Below, piece after piece: positions 50,815-59,654 of a stretch of 64,000 bases of DNA. The notes beneath the pieces are model-generated. The model was given only the letters and a program-made list of their open reading frames with translations. It ran no database searches and was not told where the DNA came from. Each line of letters opens with the position of its first letter. The stretch's first letter is position 1. The stretch spans positions 1,736,001 to 1,800,000 of the forward strand of contig NZ_JAQISN010000001.1 of NCBI RefSeq assembly GCF_037450285.1. The letters are read 5' to 3'. The DNA comes from Erwinia sp. SLM-02 (GTDB lineage Bacteria > Pseudomonadota > Gammaproteobacteria > Enterobacterales > Enterobacteriaceae). The position numbers were made by a program, and so were the translations under genes.

Positions 50815-51777
50815 CAGCTCGATGCGCCCACAGCTGAAAGGCAGGGCGGGATCCGCATCGACCGCCAGCCAGGTCGGGCCGTCGAGGTCCACAAAGCGGG
50901 CCTTCGGTGCCAGCGGCAGCGCGGCGCGAATGGCGCGAGAGGTGCAGAGCATACAGCCGAGCATGATCTCAAAGCCCTGGCGGCGCGCGTCCTCCGCCAG
51001 CGCCAGCGCTTCAGTCAGCCCGCCGGTTTTATCCAGTTTGATGTTGACCATCTCGTAGCGGCCGCTCAGCCCCGGCAGATCCTGCCGCGTATGGCAGCTC
51101 TCATCGGCACAGATCGGCAGCGGATGAATAAAGTTTTCCAGCGCGGCATCTTCCCCTGCGGGCAGCGGCTGTTCCAGCATCGCCACGCCGAGGTCGGCCA
51201 GCAGCTGGCAGCGTGCCGCCAGGCCTTCCGCGTGCCAGGACTCATTGGCATCAATAATCAGCGTCGCATCGGGAACCGCCGCGCGGATGGCGACCAGACG
51301 TTCGGCAATCAGATGATTATCCAGCTTGATTTTTAACAGTCTGGCCCCGTTCTGCCACAGCGCCAGCGCGCTGCTGGCCATCATTTCCGGCACGTCGATG
51401 CTGACGGTCTGCGCCATATCAATCACCGGCGGTGCCTGTTCCCCGGCAAGCTGCCACAGGCTGCGCTGCTCTCGCAGTGATTCCAGCTGCCACAGCGCGC
51501 TGTCGACGGCGTTGCGCGCCGCGCCGGCGGGCAGCACCTGCTGGAGCTGTTCGCGGGTCATGCCCTGCTCAAGCTGCGGGATGATGCGGCTAATCAGCGC
51601 CATCACCGATTCTTCACTCTCGCCGTAGCGCGGATAGGGCGAACACTCGCCCTGCACCCTGACGCCCTGCTCTTCCAGTTCAACCACTACCACGCCCACC
51701 TCGTTGCGGGTGCCGCGGGCGATGACGAACGGCGTATGCAACGGCCAGCTCTCCGGATAGACCTTCACTGCTCTCAT
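50794..51777 (-). CDS. ycjG: L-Ala-D/L-Glu epimerase YcjG
   Basis: YcjG (AEE) converts L-Ala-D-Glu to L-Ala-L-Glu in peptidoglycan recycling. This 327-residue enolase-superfamily member shows the metal ligands IIDANESW, LEQPLP and CADESC, catalytic Lys in LLKIKLDNH and MVNIKLDKTGG. ATG 51777 is preferred over 51783: its spacing from the AAGG site is normal and the N-terminus aligns with E. coli. It lies convergent with mpaA and divergent from tpx. Confidence 0.93.
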   Translation of the reverse strand: MRAVKVYPESWPLHTPFVIARGTRNEVGVVVVELEEQGVRVQGECSPYPRYGESEESVMALISRIIPQLEQGMTREQLQQVLPAGAARNAVDSALWQLESLREQRSLWQLAGEQAPPVIDMAQTVSIDVPEMMASSALALWQNGARLLKIKLDNHLIAERLVAIRAAVPDATLIIDANESWHAEGLAARCQLLADLGVAMLEQPLPAGEDAALENFIHPLPICADESCHTRQDLPGLSGRYEMVNIKLDKTGGLTEALALAEDARRQGFEIMLGCMLCTSRAIRAALPLAPKARFVDLDGPTWLAVDADPALPFSCGRIELSRVPAQ

Positions 51778-51895
51778 GCTCATGTCCTTATACGCTCTGG
51801 GCTTTTAATTTTGTTATCGTTTTTTACTGTCTCATCGCTTCAGCATGGCATACACTGAAAGCGTTTAAACACCATTAACATTAAAAGGATAGTCT

Positions 51896-52399
51896 ATGTC
51901 TCAGACCGTACATTTTCAGGGTAACCCGGTTTCCGTTGACGGCCAGATCCCTGGTCCTGGCCAGAGCGCGAAACCCTTTACCCTGGTCGCGAAAGACCTT
52001 GCTGATGTCTCTCTTTCGCAGTACGCAGGTAAACGTAAGGTGCTGAATATCTTCCCAAGTATTGATACCGGCGTGTGCGCGGCATCAGTACGCAAATTTA
52101 ACCAGCTGGCTAACGATCTGGACAACACCGTGGTGCTGTGCATTTCTGCCGATCTGCCGTTTGCACAGTCCCGCTTCTGCGGATCTGACGGCCTGAGCAA
52201 CGTGGTCACCCTGTCCACCCTGCGCGGCGGCGAGTTCAAGAAAGACTACGGCGTGGCGATTGCTGAAGGCCCGCTGGCCGGTCTGACTGCCCGCGCGGTG
52301 GTGGTACTGGATGAGCAGGACAACGTGCTGTACAGCGAGCTGGTGAATGAAATCACCACCGAGCCGAACTACGACGCGGCGCTGGCTGCACTGAAGTAA
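51896..52399 (+). CDS. tpx: Thiol peroxidase Tpx
   Basis: Tpx is an atypical 2-Cys peroxiredoxin that reduces lipid and hydrogen peroxides with thioredoxin. The 167-residue protein has the peroxidatic Cys in IDTGVCAASVRKF (about 61) and the resolving Cys in SRFCGSDGLSNV (about 95). A strong AAAAGGA site precedes the start. Confidence 0.96.
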   Translation: MSQTVHFQGNPVSVDGQIPGPGQSAKPFTLVAKDLADVSLSQYAGKRKVLNIFPSIDTGVCAASVRKFNQLANDLDNTVVLCISADLPFAQSRFCGSDGLSNVVTLSTLRGGEFKKDYGVAIAEGPLAGLTARAVVVLDEQDNVLYSELVNEITTEPNYDAALAALK

Positions 52400-52407
52400 G
52401 TCTGTTG

Positions 52408-52438
52408 CAGGCCAGCCGCCCGGCTGGCCTGATGTTGT
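52408..52438. terminator. Terminator between tpx and tyrR
   Basis: CAGGCCAGCC (52408-52417) pairs with GGCTGGCCTG (52422-52431) around GCCC, followed by ATGTTGT. It separates convergent genes; the T-tract is weak. Confidence 0.7.
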
Positions 52439-52456
52439 CCCCGACTGCCCGCTTAA

Positions 52457-54022
52457 CTACTCGCTTTCCGTTTTTTTCTGGCTCAGGCCATATTCACGCA
52501 GCTTATTGGCAATCGCGGTATGCGATACGCCGAGTCTTTTCGCCAGCTTGCGCGTGCTGGGATAGGAGAGATAAAGACGGGTCAGCACCGAGCGCTCAAA
52601 GCGGCTGGTGATTTCGTCCAGCGAGCCTTCAATCGCATCGTCAGCCAGCGGCATTTCCATCGCGTACTCGGGTAACGCGATATCCTGCGGCCGCAGTTCA
52701 TAGCCCTCCAGCTGGGCCAGCGCACGATAGAGCGCATTTTTCAGCTGGCGCACATTGCCCGGCCAGGTGTATCGCGTCAGGAACCCGTTCAGCTGCGGCG
52801 ACAGTTTCGGCCTCGCCATCCCCTGCTCATCGGCAAAGCGCGCCACGAACATCTCAGTCAGCGGCAGGATGTCCTGCGGGCGATCGCGCAGCGGCGGCAG
52901 ATTCAGCGTCAGCACGTTCAGCCGGTAAAACAGGTCCTCGCGGAACTCCCCGCGCTGCACCAGCTCCATCAGGTTTCGCTGGGTCGCGCAGATCACCCGC
53001 ACGTCCACGTGCACCTCGTGCTCTTCGCCCACCCGGCGGAAGGTGCCGTCGTTAAGGAAACGCAGCAGCTTGGTCTGCATTCGCGGCGACATTTCACCGA
53101 TTTCGTCCAGCAGCACCGACCCGCCGCTGGCCTGTTCGAAGAAGCCCTTTTTCCCCTCAAGCGCATTGGGATAGGCCCCCGCCGCGTGGCCGAACAGCTC
53201 GCTTTCGGCCACATCGTCCGGCAGCGACGCGCAGTTCAGGGCCAGGAACGGCTTTTTCCCGCGCGCGCTGCGCAGGTGGCAGGCGCGGGCCAGCATATCT
53301 TTGCCGGTGCCGGTATCGCCGACGATCAGCAGCGGTGCATCCAGCATCGCCAGCTTGCGCGCCTGATCGACCACCTGGCGCATTTTACTGCTCACCGCGA
53401 CGATGTGCTGGAATTCGCTGTCATCGTTCACCGCCAGATTTTGCAGCTGCTGCCCCATGCGGGCGGTCGATTTCAGCAACACCACCGCTCCGGCGGGGGT
53501 GGTGGCATTATTTTCCTCATCCCGGGCGTAGATGGGCGTCACCTCCATCAGGAAGTCGCGACCCTGCAGCACCACGTGGTGCGCCTGCGCCTCAATGCGC
53601 TCACTTTCCAGCCAGCGCTGAAAGTTAAATCCGGGGATCAGCGCGCCCGCGCTGTAGTTACGCATTTTCTCTTCATTGAGATCGAACAGCGACTGCGCCG
53701 CCGGGTTGGCCAGCTCAACCTTACTTTTTAAATCAATCGAGAAGACCGGCTCCGGGAGGGCGACAAGCAGCGCGCTCAGCGCGCGGTGCTCGCGCTCGGA
53801 CGGCAGAAAGTTGACCGTACGCACGTCGGTCACGCCGGGGATACGGCGGATTTCCGCCATCAGCTGACTGAACTGTTCAAAGCTGATGGTGGAAAAGTTC
53901 AGATAGATGCGGCCGATAGCGGCAATTTCGATTCCGCGCAGATCGATGCTGCGTTCTACCAGCAGATCCAGCAGTTCACGGGTCAGACCAATTCGGTCCT
54001 GGCAAAATACTTCGAGACGCAT
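52457..54022 (-). CDS. tyrR: Transcriptional regulator TyrR
   Basis: TyrR controls aromatic amino acid biosynthesis and transport with Tyr, Phe or Trp and ATP as effectors. The 521-residue protein has an ACT domain (1-75), a PAS domain (about 78-190), an AAA+ domain (Walker A GDTGTGKD near 236) and a C-terminal helix-turn-helix (KLAKRLGVSHTAIANKLREY). The usual sigma-54 contact motif GAFTGA is replaced by GAYPNA, typical of TyrR, which works with sigma-70. It may be self-repressed; no TyrR box was confirmed by eye. Confidence 0.95.
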   Translation of the reverse strand: MRLEVFCQDRIGLTRELLDLLVERSIDLRGIEIAAIGRIYLNFSTISFEQFSQLMAEIRRIPGVTDVRTVNFLPSEREHRALSALLVALPEPVFSIDLKSKVELANPAAQSLFDLNEEKMRNYSAGALIPGFNFQRWLESERIEAQAHHVVLQGRDFLMEVTPIYARDEENNATTPAGAVVLLKSTARMGQQLQNLAVNDDSEFQHIVAVSSKMRQVVDQARKLAMLDAPLLIVGDTGTGKDMLARACHLRSARGKKPFLALNCASLPDDVAESELFGHAAGAYPNALEGKKGFFEQASGGSVLLDEIGEMSPRMQTKLLRFLNDGTFRRVGEEHEVHVDVRVICATQRNLMELVQRGEFREDLFYRLNVLTLNLPPLRDRPQDILPLTEMFVARFADEQGMARPKLSPQLNGFLTRYTWPGNVRQLKNALYRALAQLEGYELRPQDIALPEYAMEMPLADDAIEGSLDEITSRFERSVLTRLYLSYPSTRKLAKRLGVSHTAIANKLREYGLSQKKTESE

Positions 54023-54135
54023 GGATGTAAACCCTTATTGTTGCGGTGTCCGGCACTGCCACAATAATACGCTATCCCACGGCTTCTCAGAAGTATTCTG
54101 TCAGGAAAAGTTGACAGCAACTGTAATCAGCCGTG

Positions 54136-55191
54136 TTATTTTTCCCGCTCGGGTGACCGTTTCAGGCTCTCTTTCAGCTGGCCTATCAGCTCGCGACGGA
54201 AGTCACCCAGCCGGGGTTTGTCATCTTCCAGCCACGGCAGCGGGCGGCAAAGCTCCATCGCTTTAATGCCAAGACGAGCGGTGAGCAGCCCGGCACCAAT
54301 GCCCTGCGCGGCGCGCGCCGACAGGCGGGCGGCCAGATCCTGTGACATCCAGTCCATGCCGACTTCCCGCACCAGCTCCGAGGCCCCGGCAAAGGCGATG
54401 TTCAGCAGCACCAGTTTAAACAGACGCAGGCGGCTGAAGTAGCCCAGTTCAATGCCGTACAGCTGGGCGATGCGATTGACCAGCCGCAGATTGCGCCAGG
54501 CGATAAACGCCATATCCACCAGCGCCAGCGGGCTGACGGCGATCATCAGCGTTGATTCCGCGGCGCAGAGGCTGATTTCGCGCCGCGCCTGACGGTCCAG
54601 CTGCGGCTGAACCAGCCGGGCGTAGAGCGCCACCACTTCACTGTCATTGTGGGTTTCGTGCAGCGAGGCCTGCCAGCGCTGTAACGCCGGGTTGCCATTG
54701 TCCAGCCCCGCCTGCTGCGCCAGCTTTTCACAGAAGGCGCGGGCTTTGCCCATGCCACGGCTCTGCAACAGTTCGCGGCCCGTATCGCGCTCGGTCGCCC
54801 GCTCGCGCAGGCGGTACAGCCGACGCCATTCAACCATCAGCGATCCTGCTCCGGCGGCGACAATCAGCCCGCCGGCCACGCTGCCGCCGAGGGCAATCCA
54901 GTCCTGTGCGATCCACGCCTGATGGGTCCACTGCACGCCCTGCGCCACCACGCTGATGCCAAACAGCCCCAGCCCGGCGGTCACCATTTTGCGCCACAGG
55001 CTGCGTTTAGGCCGCAGCGCGGCTTCCACCGCCAGCTCGCCCGCGCTCTCTTCCTGTACGTCAACGTCCTGCTCGACGGCGACGAACCTGTCCTGCTGTT
55101 CGCCAAATTCCTGCTGCTGCCGCAGGATCGTCGCCTGCTCCCGGGCCAGCGGCTCGGCAAAATCCATGCGCGGTTTAATGGGTGTACTCAT
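54136..55191 (-). CDS. ycjF: YcjF, DUF697/TIGR01620 membrane protein
   Basis: The 351-residue protein has two membrane helices in the middle (about 70-140, GLFGISVVAQGVQ and GGSVAGGLIVAAGAGSLM), cytoplasmic ends, and the DUF697 C-terminal part. Its start overlaps the ycjX stop by four bases (ATGA). With ycjX it belongs to the phage-shock/heat-response group. The function is unknown. Confidence 0.92.
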   Translation of the reverse strand: MSTPIKPRMDFAEPLAREQATILRQQQEFGEQQDRFVAVEQDVDVQEESAGELAVEAALRPKRSLWRKMVTAGLGLFGISVVAQGVQWTHQAWIAQDWIALGGSVAGGLIVAAGAGSLMVEWRRLYRLRERATERDTGRELLQSRGMGKARAFCEKLAQQAGLDNGNPALQRWQASLHETHNDSEVVALYARLVQPQLDRQARREISLCAAESTLMIAVSPLALVDMAFIAWRNLRLVNRIAQLYGIELGYFSRLRLFKLVLLNIAFAGASELVREVGMDWMSQDLAARLSARAAQGIGAGLLTARLGIKAMELCRPLPWLEDDKPRLGDFRRELIGQLKESLKRSPEREK

Positions 55192-56585
55192 CGCAGTTTA
55201 TCTCCCAGTAAAAATTCCAGCGCGGCATCCATACGGATATGCGGCAACGGCCTGTCGATATCCAGCGCCTGCGGGCGGAACTGCTCAAAATGAAAACCCT
55301 GCTGCTGCCAGAAGGCGCTGCCGGGGAGACGGGGCGGCACTTCGCCCGGATAGACCGTCAGCGGCACGCCGTCCGCCAGTCGGTGACCGCGTAACGCCGG
55401 AATGCTCTCCCCCTGATGCTCAACGTAGCCGCTCTGCGTGGCCTGCACCGAGGCCAGACCCACGCAGTCCATGGTAATACCTTCAAAGGCGGCGTTTTGC
55501 CAGGCGTCCTGCACCAGCTGTTGCAGCAGTGACACCAGGTTGGCGTGCTGATCGGCGGTAACGTGATCGGATTTGGTGGCGGCGAACAGCAGCTTGTCGA
55601 TCACCGGTGAAAACATCCGGCGAAACAGCGTGCGCTGGCCGTAGGAGAAGCTTTGCATCAGCTGGGTCAGCGCCAGCCGCATGTCGTTAAATGCCTGCGG
55701 CCCGCTGTTCAGCGGCTGCAGACAGTCGACCAGCACGATCTGGCGGTCAAAGCGCAGGAAGTGATTTTTATAGAAATCCTTCACCACGTGCTGGCAGTAG
55801 TACTGGTAGCGCGCGCGCAGCATGCCGATATTGCTGCCGGCATCCGCCTGCGCCAGTCGGGTTTCACCACCCTCCGCCACCTCCGGCCAGGGGAAAAACT
55901 GCAGCGCGGGAGCACCGGCCATTTCACCGGGCAGCACAAAGCGGCCGGGCTGAATAAAGTGCAGCCCTTCCTGCTTGCAGCGCTGCAGGTATTCGGTCCA
56001 CGCGGCGGCAATCTCCGCCAGCCGGTTTTCATCCGCCGGGGCGAGCGGATCCAGCCCGGCGGTAAGCTGCTGCCACTTCTGCGACCACAGGGCGCGGTCG
56101 CCCTGCAGCAGCCCGGTCATCTGGCGCGACCAGCTGAGATAATCCTGCGCCAGCATCGGCAGATCCAGCAGCCATTCGCCGGGGTAGTCAACGATTTCGA
56201 GATAAAGCGTGGAGGCATCGGTAAAGTGGCGCAGCAGCGAATCGCGCGAGCGGTAGCGCAGGGCCAGTCGCATTTCGCTGACGCCACGCGTCGGCGTCGG
56301 CCAGTCGGGCGGCGTGCCATGCAGCTGCGCCAGGCCTTCATCATAGGTAAAACGGGGGATGCCGAGATCGCGCTGCGGCACGCGCTTAACGCCCAGCAGC
56401 CGCTGTTCGCGCACGGCGGTAAACAGCGGCAGTCTGGCGTCCGTATTTACATTCAGAAGCTGGTTAACCAGCGAGGTGATAAAAGCGGTTTTACCGCTGC
56501 GGCTCAGGCCGGTAACGGCAAGGCGCAGATGGCGATCCACGCCGCGGTTCACCAGCGACATCAATTCATTTTGCAGTCGTTTCAT
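55188..56585 (-). CDS. ycjX: YcjX, P-loop NTPase-like stress protein
   Basis: This 465-residue protein carries a P-loop (TGLSRSGKTAFITS, about 24-37) and the DUF463 family hallmarks (EIVDYPGEWLLDLPML, and VLVDCLQPLNSG). E. coli YcjX is sigma-32-linked and next to the psp operon. It lies 52 bases after pspD and overlaps ycjF by four bases, so the genes are likely co-transcribed. Confidence 0.93.
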   Translation of the reverse strand: MKRLQNELMSLVNRGVDRHLRLAVTGLSRSGKTAFITSLVNQLLNVNTDARLPLFTAVREQRLLGVKRVPQRDLGIPRFTYDEGLAQLHGTPPDWPTPTRGVSEMRLALRYRSRDSLLRHFTDASTLYLEIVDYPGEWLLDLPMLAQDYLSWSRQMTGLLQGDRALWSQKWQQLTAGLDPLAPADENRLAEIAAAWTEYLQRCKQEGLHFIQPGRFVLPGEMAGAPALQFFPWPEVAEGGETRLAQADAGSNIGMLRARYQYYCQHVVKDFYKNHFLRFDRQIVLVDCLQPLNSGPQAFNDMRLALTQLMQSFSYGQRTLFRRMFSPVIDKLLFAATKSDHVTADQHANLVSLLQQLVQDAWQNAAFEGITMDCVGLASVQATQSGYVEHQGESIPALRGHRLADGVPLTVYPGEVPPRLPGSAFWQQQGFHFEQFRPQALDIDRPLPHIRMDAALEFLLGDKLR

Positions 56586-56637
56586 CAGGAGCCAGCTACC
56601 TCAGGTGTTTAATTGTCCTTAGCTTAACACACTGGCG

Positions 56638-56868
56638 CTAGCGGGCCGGTTTCACCCACTTTGACACCGCACCGCGCATTACGCGGCGGATCAGCGGTTC
56701 CAGCGCCCACGCCAGCAGGATTTTCAGCGGTTTACGCGCCACGGATTTTACCGCCCATCCGCTCAGCCCGGCCGGGCCGTAGGTAATGGCGCTAATCAGT
56801 ATAAATTTCCCTGCCTTGATCAGTGCGGGAGCAGCCTGATGACGCAGGGTCGATTTTCCGTGACGCAT
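56638..56868 (-). CDS. pspD: Phage shock protein D
   Basis: The 76-residue protein has a hydrophobic middle (FILISAITYGPAGLSGWAVK) and a basic C-terminus, as E. coli PspD, whose exact role is unclear. Start 56868 has a GTGGAG site eight bases away; the GTG upstream in frame is the ribosome site itself. It is the last psp gene. Confidence 0.85.
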   Translation of the reverse strand: MRHGKSTLRHQAAPALIKAGKFILISAITYGPAGLSGWAVKSVARKPLKILLAWALEPLIRRVMRGAVSKWVKPAR

Positions 56869-56895
56869 AATTTTCTCCACGTGATTGCAACACGA

Positions 56896-57246
56896 TTAAA
56901 GCTGGCTGAAGCGGCTGCGCACGGTGAAAGTTTCCGACGTGACGTAGCGTTCCACCTCGCGCAGCTGCCGTTCGCCGCCGCGCAGTTCATCGCTGAGTTC
57001 GTCCAGCAGCTGCGCCGCATTTAACGGCGGCTGGTTATCCAGCTCGCTTTGCGGCATCTCGTCCAGCACCAGGGCCAGCGCCGCATAGGCGACCAGGGTA
57101 AACACAAACAGCCCGAAGAACATCGACAGCACCACAATTACCCGCACCAGCCGCACCGGAATATCCAGATAGTTGGCCACCCCGGCGCAGACGCCTTTGA
57201 GTTTGCCCTGCTGCGGAATACGGTAAAGCTTATGGCGGTGATTCAT
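56896..57246 (-). CDS. pspC: Phage shock protein C
   Basis: PspC is a bitopic membrane protein that senses envelope stress with PspB and draws PspA from PspF. The 116-residue protein shows the PspC domain (KLKGVCAGVANYLDIPVRLVR), a membrane helix (about 36-60) and a cytoplasmic coiled tail with a heptad run. ATG 57246 overlaps the pspB stop by four bases. The longer upstream frame is not conserved. Confidence 0.93.
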   Translation of the reverse strand: MNHRHKLYRIPQQGKLKGVCAGVANYLDIPVRLVRVIVVLSMFFGLFVFTLVAYAALALVLDEMPQSELDNQPPLNAAQLLDELSDELRGGERQLREVERYVTSETFTVRSRFSQL

Positions 57247-57470
57247 GGCTGCCTCCAGTTCGGATGCTCGGCGTCGAGAATCGCTTCCAGCGCCTGAATG
57301 CGTTCCCGCATTTTTTTCGCCTCGCCGGTCAGCTGCTGCAGTCGCTGCAGGTCGCCCTGTGACAGGTCGGCACCGCGATTCTGCCGGTTGCTGTAGTGCA
57401 GCCACAGCCAGATCGGCGCAACGAACAGCACGAAAATGGTTAACGGTATGGCAAGAAATAACGCGCTCAT
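57243..57470 (-). CDS. pspB: Phage shock protein B
   Basis: PspB has one N-terminal membrane helix (LFLAIPLTIFVLFVAPIWLW) and a cytoplasmic leucine-zipper-like helix (LQRLQQLTGEAKKMRERIQA). The 75 residues match E. coli length. It works with PspC to signal envelope stress. It overlaps pspC (ATGA). Confidence 0.94.
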   Translation of the reverse strand: MSALFLAIPLTIFVLFVAPIWLWLHYSNRQNRGADLSQGDLQRLQQLTGEAKKMRERIQALEAILDAEHPNWRQP

Positions 57471-57505
57471 TGATTCTCCTTAATACAGGCCCGTTGACGG
57501 TTAGC

Positions 57506-58171
57506 TTACTCGCTGCGGTTCATTTTAGCTTTCAGAGCCGCCAGCTGCTGGCTGATTTCATCGTCCGCCTGCAGTTCAGCAAACTGCTGGTCGAGGGTTT
57601 TCGATTTGCCGAAGCTGTGGCTCTCGGCTTCCGCTTCCATATGGTCGATGCGGCGTTCAAACGATTCAAAGCGCGCCATAGCTTCATCAATTTTACCGCT
57701 GTCCAGTTGGCGACGAACGTCACGGGAAGAGGACGCGGCCTGGTGACGCAGGGTCAGCGCCTGCTGACGGGCGCGGGTTTCATTCAGTTTGTTTTCCAGC
57801 TCACCAATCTCGCCTTTCATCCGCGTCAGGCTCTCTTCCACCTGGCCGGATTCCTGCTGCAGTACGGCGATCAAATCGGTCAGTTTCTGCTTCTCGATCA
57901 GCGCGGCGCGGGCCAGATCGTCTTTCTCTTTGCTCAGCGCCAGCTCGGCCTTGTCCTGCCATTCCGCCTGCTGGGTTTCCGCCTGGTCAATGCGGCGCAG
58001 CAGCTGTTTCTTTTCGGCCAGCGCGCGGGCCGACGTGGTACGCACTTCCACCAGCGTATCTTCCATTTCCTGAATCATCAGGCGAACCAGCTTCTGTGGA
58101 TCTTCGGCCTTTTCCAGCAGCGCGTTAATGTTGGCATTTACGATGTCGGCGAAACGAGAAAAAATTCCCAT
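57506..58171 (-). CDS. pspA: Phage shock protein A
   Basis: PspA has two roles: it inhibits PspF at rest and oligomerises on damaged inner membrane under stress (ESCRT-III-like). The 221-residue protein is almost all coiled coil, with amphipathic N-terminal helix (MGIFSRFADIVNANINALLE) and the conserved EDPQKLVRLMIQEMED. It is the first gene of the operon and is preceded by a sigma-54 promoter. Confidence 0.96.
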   Translation of the reverse strand: MGIFSRFADIVNANINALLEKAEDPQKLVRLMIQEMEDTLVEVRTTSARALAEKKQLLRRIDQAETQQAEWQDKAELALSKEKDDLARAALIEKQKLTDLIAVLQQESGQVEESLTRMKGEIGELENKLNETRARQQALTLRHQAASSSRDVRRQLDSGKIDEAMARFESFERRIDHMEAEAESHSFGKSKTLDQQFAELQADDEISQQLAALKAKMNRSE

Positions 58172-58244
58172 AATATAATCCTCTTAAATAAAACCCCGGC
58201 GTCTGCCGTTTAAGCACGTTGATTGTGCGGTACGGGAATACACT

Positions 58245-58261
58245 ATTCAAAAGGCGTGCCA
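58245..58261 (-). promoter_or_regulatory. Sigma-54 promoter of pspABCD
   Basis: Minus-strand TGGCAC-GCCTT-TTGAA (58261 down to 58246) fits the -24/-12 consensus TGGCAC-N5-TTGCW with one mismatch in the -12 element. It lies about 75 bases before pspA and inside the pspA-pspF gap, the conserved location. PspF would bind further toward pspF. Confidence 0.88.
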
Positions 58262-58358
58262 GTTTTTATGTTGTTGATTTTTAATGGTCAGGCGTATTTA
58301 CAGCCGCTGGGCTAAACTCTACAGTGGTTAATCTCGCTAAATCCTGGTGAAATTCATT

Positions 58359-59348
<990 letters not shown>

Positions 59349-59353
59349 CGGGC

Positions 59354-59445
59354 AAAAAAAAAGCCCACTCAAGGTGGGCTGAAAAATACTGGAAGCAATG
59401 TGAGCAATGTCGTGCTCTTCCCCGGTAGAGCCACCGGTGAAGCGC
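59354..59445 (-). ncRNA. ryhB: RyhB-type iron-responsive small RNA
   Basis: On the minus strand, from about 59445 to the A-run at 59354, the sequence contains the RyhB pairing core as in E. coli: GAGCACGACATTGCTCAC, CATTGCTTCCAGTATT. A 5' hairpin (CCGGT...ACCGG) and a terminator (AGCCCACC...GGTGGGCT plus nine T) frame it, giving about 92 nt versus 90 in E. coli. TTTACA and TTATTA stand 17 bases apart just upstream and overlap a Fur box. RyhB is made in low iron and, with Hfq, lowers mRNAs for iron-using proteins. A short ORF crossing it is a shadow. The place between pspF and sapA differs from E. coli ryhB. Confidence 0.93.
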
Positions 59446-59448
59446 AAG

Positions 59449-59467
59449 GCAATAATAATCATTCTCA
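59449..59467 (-). promoter_or_regulatory. Fur box at the ryhB promoter
   Basis: Minus-strand TGAGAATGATTATTATTGC is close to the Fur consensus GATAATGATAATCATTATC and overlaps the -10 element. A second, palindromic Fur-like motif TGAGAATTTTTCTCA is at 59491-59505. Fe-Fur would repress the RNA when iron is plentiful. Confidence 0.88.
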
Positions 59468-59654
59468 CTTCTCTCTGTAAAGTACTTTGTTGAGAATTTT
59501 TCTCATTACCGCAGTAATATTGGGTGTATTTTGAACACCCCTGATAACAGTACGCTCTTTTAGCGGCGAATTAGCCGTCAGTTATCCCGCCGGGCTGTAG
59601 CCATTCGGCGAGAGTGCGGTACACTCTGCTTATGCCTTAAATATCAGACCAATT

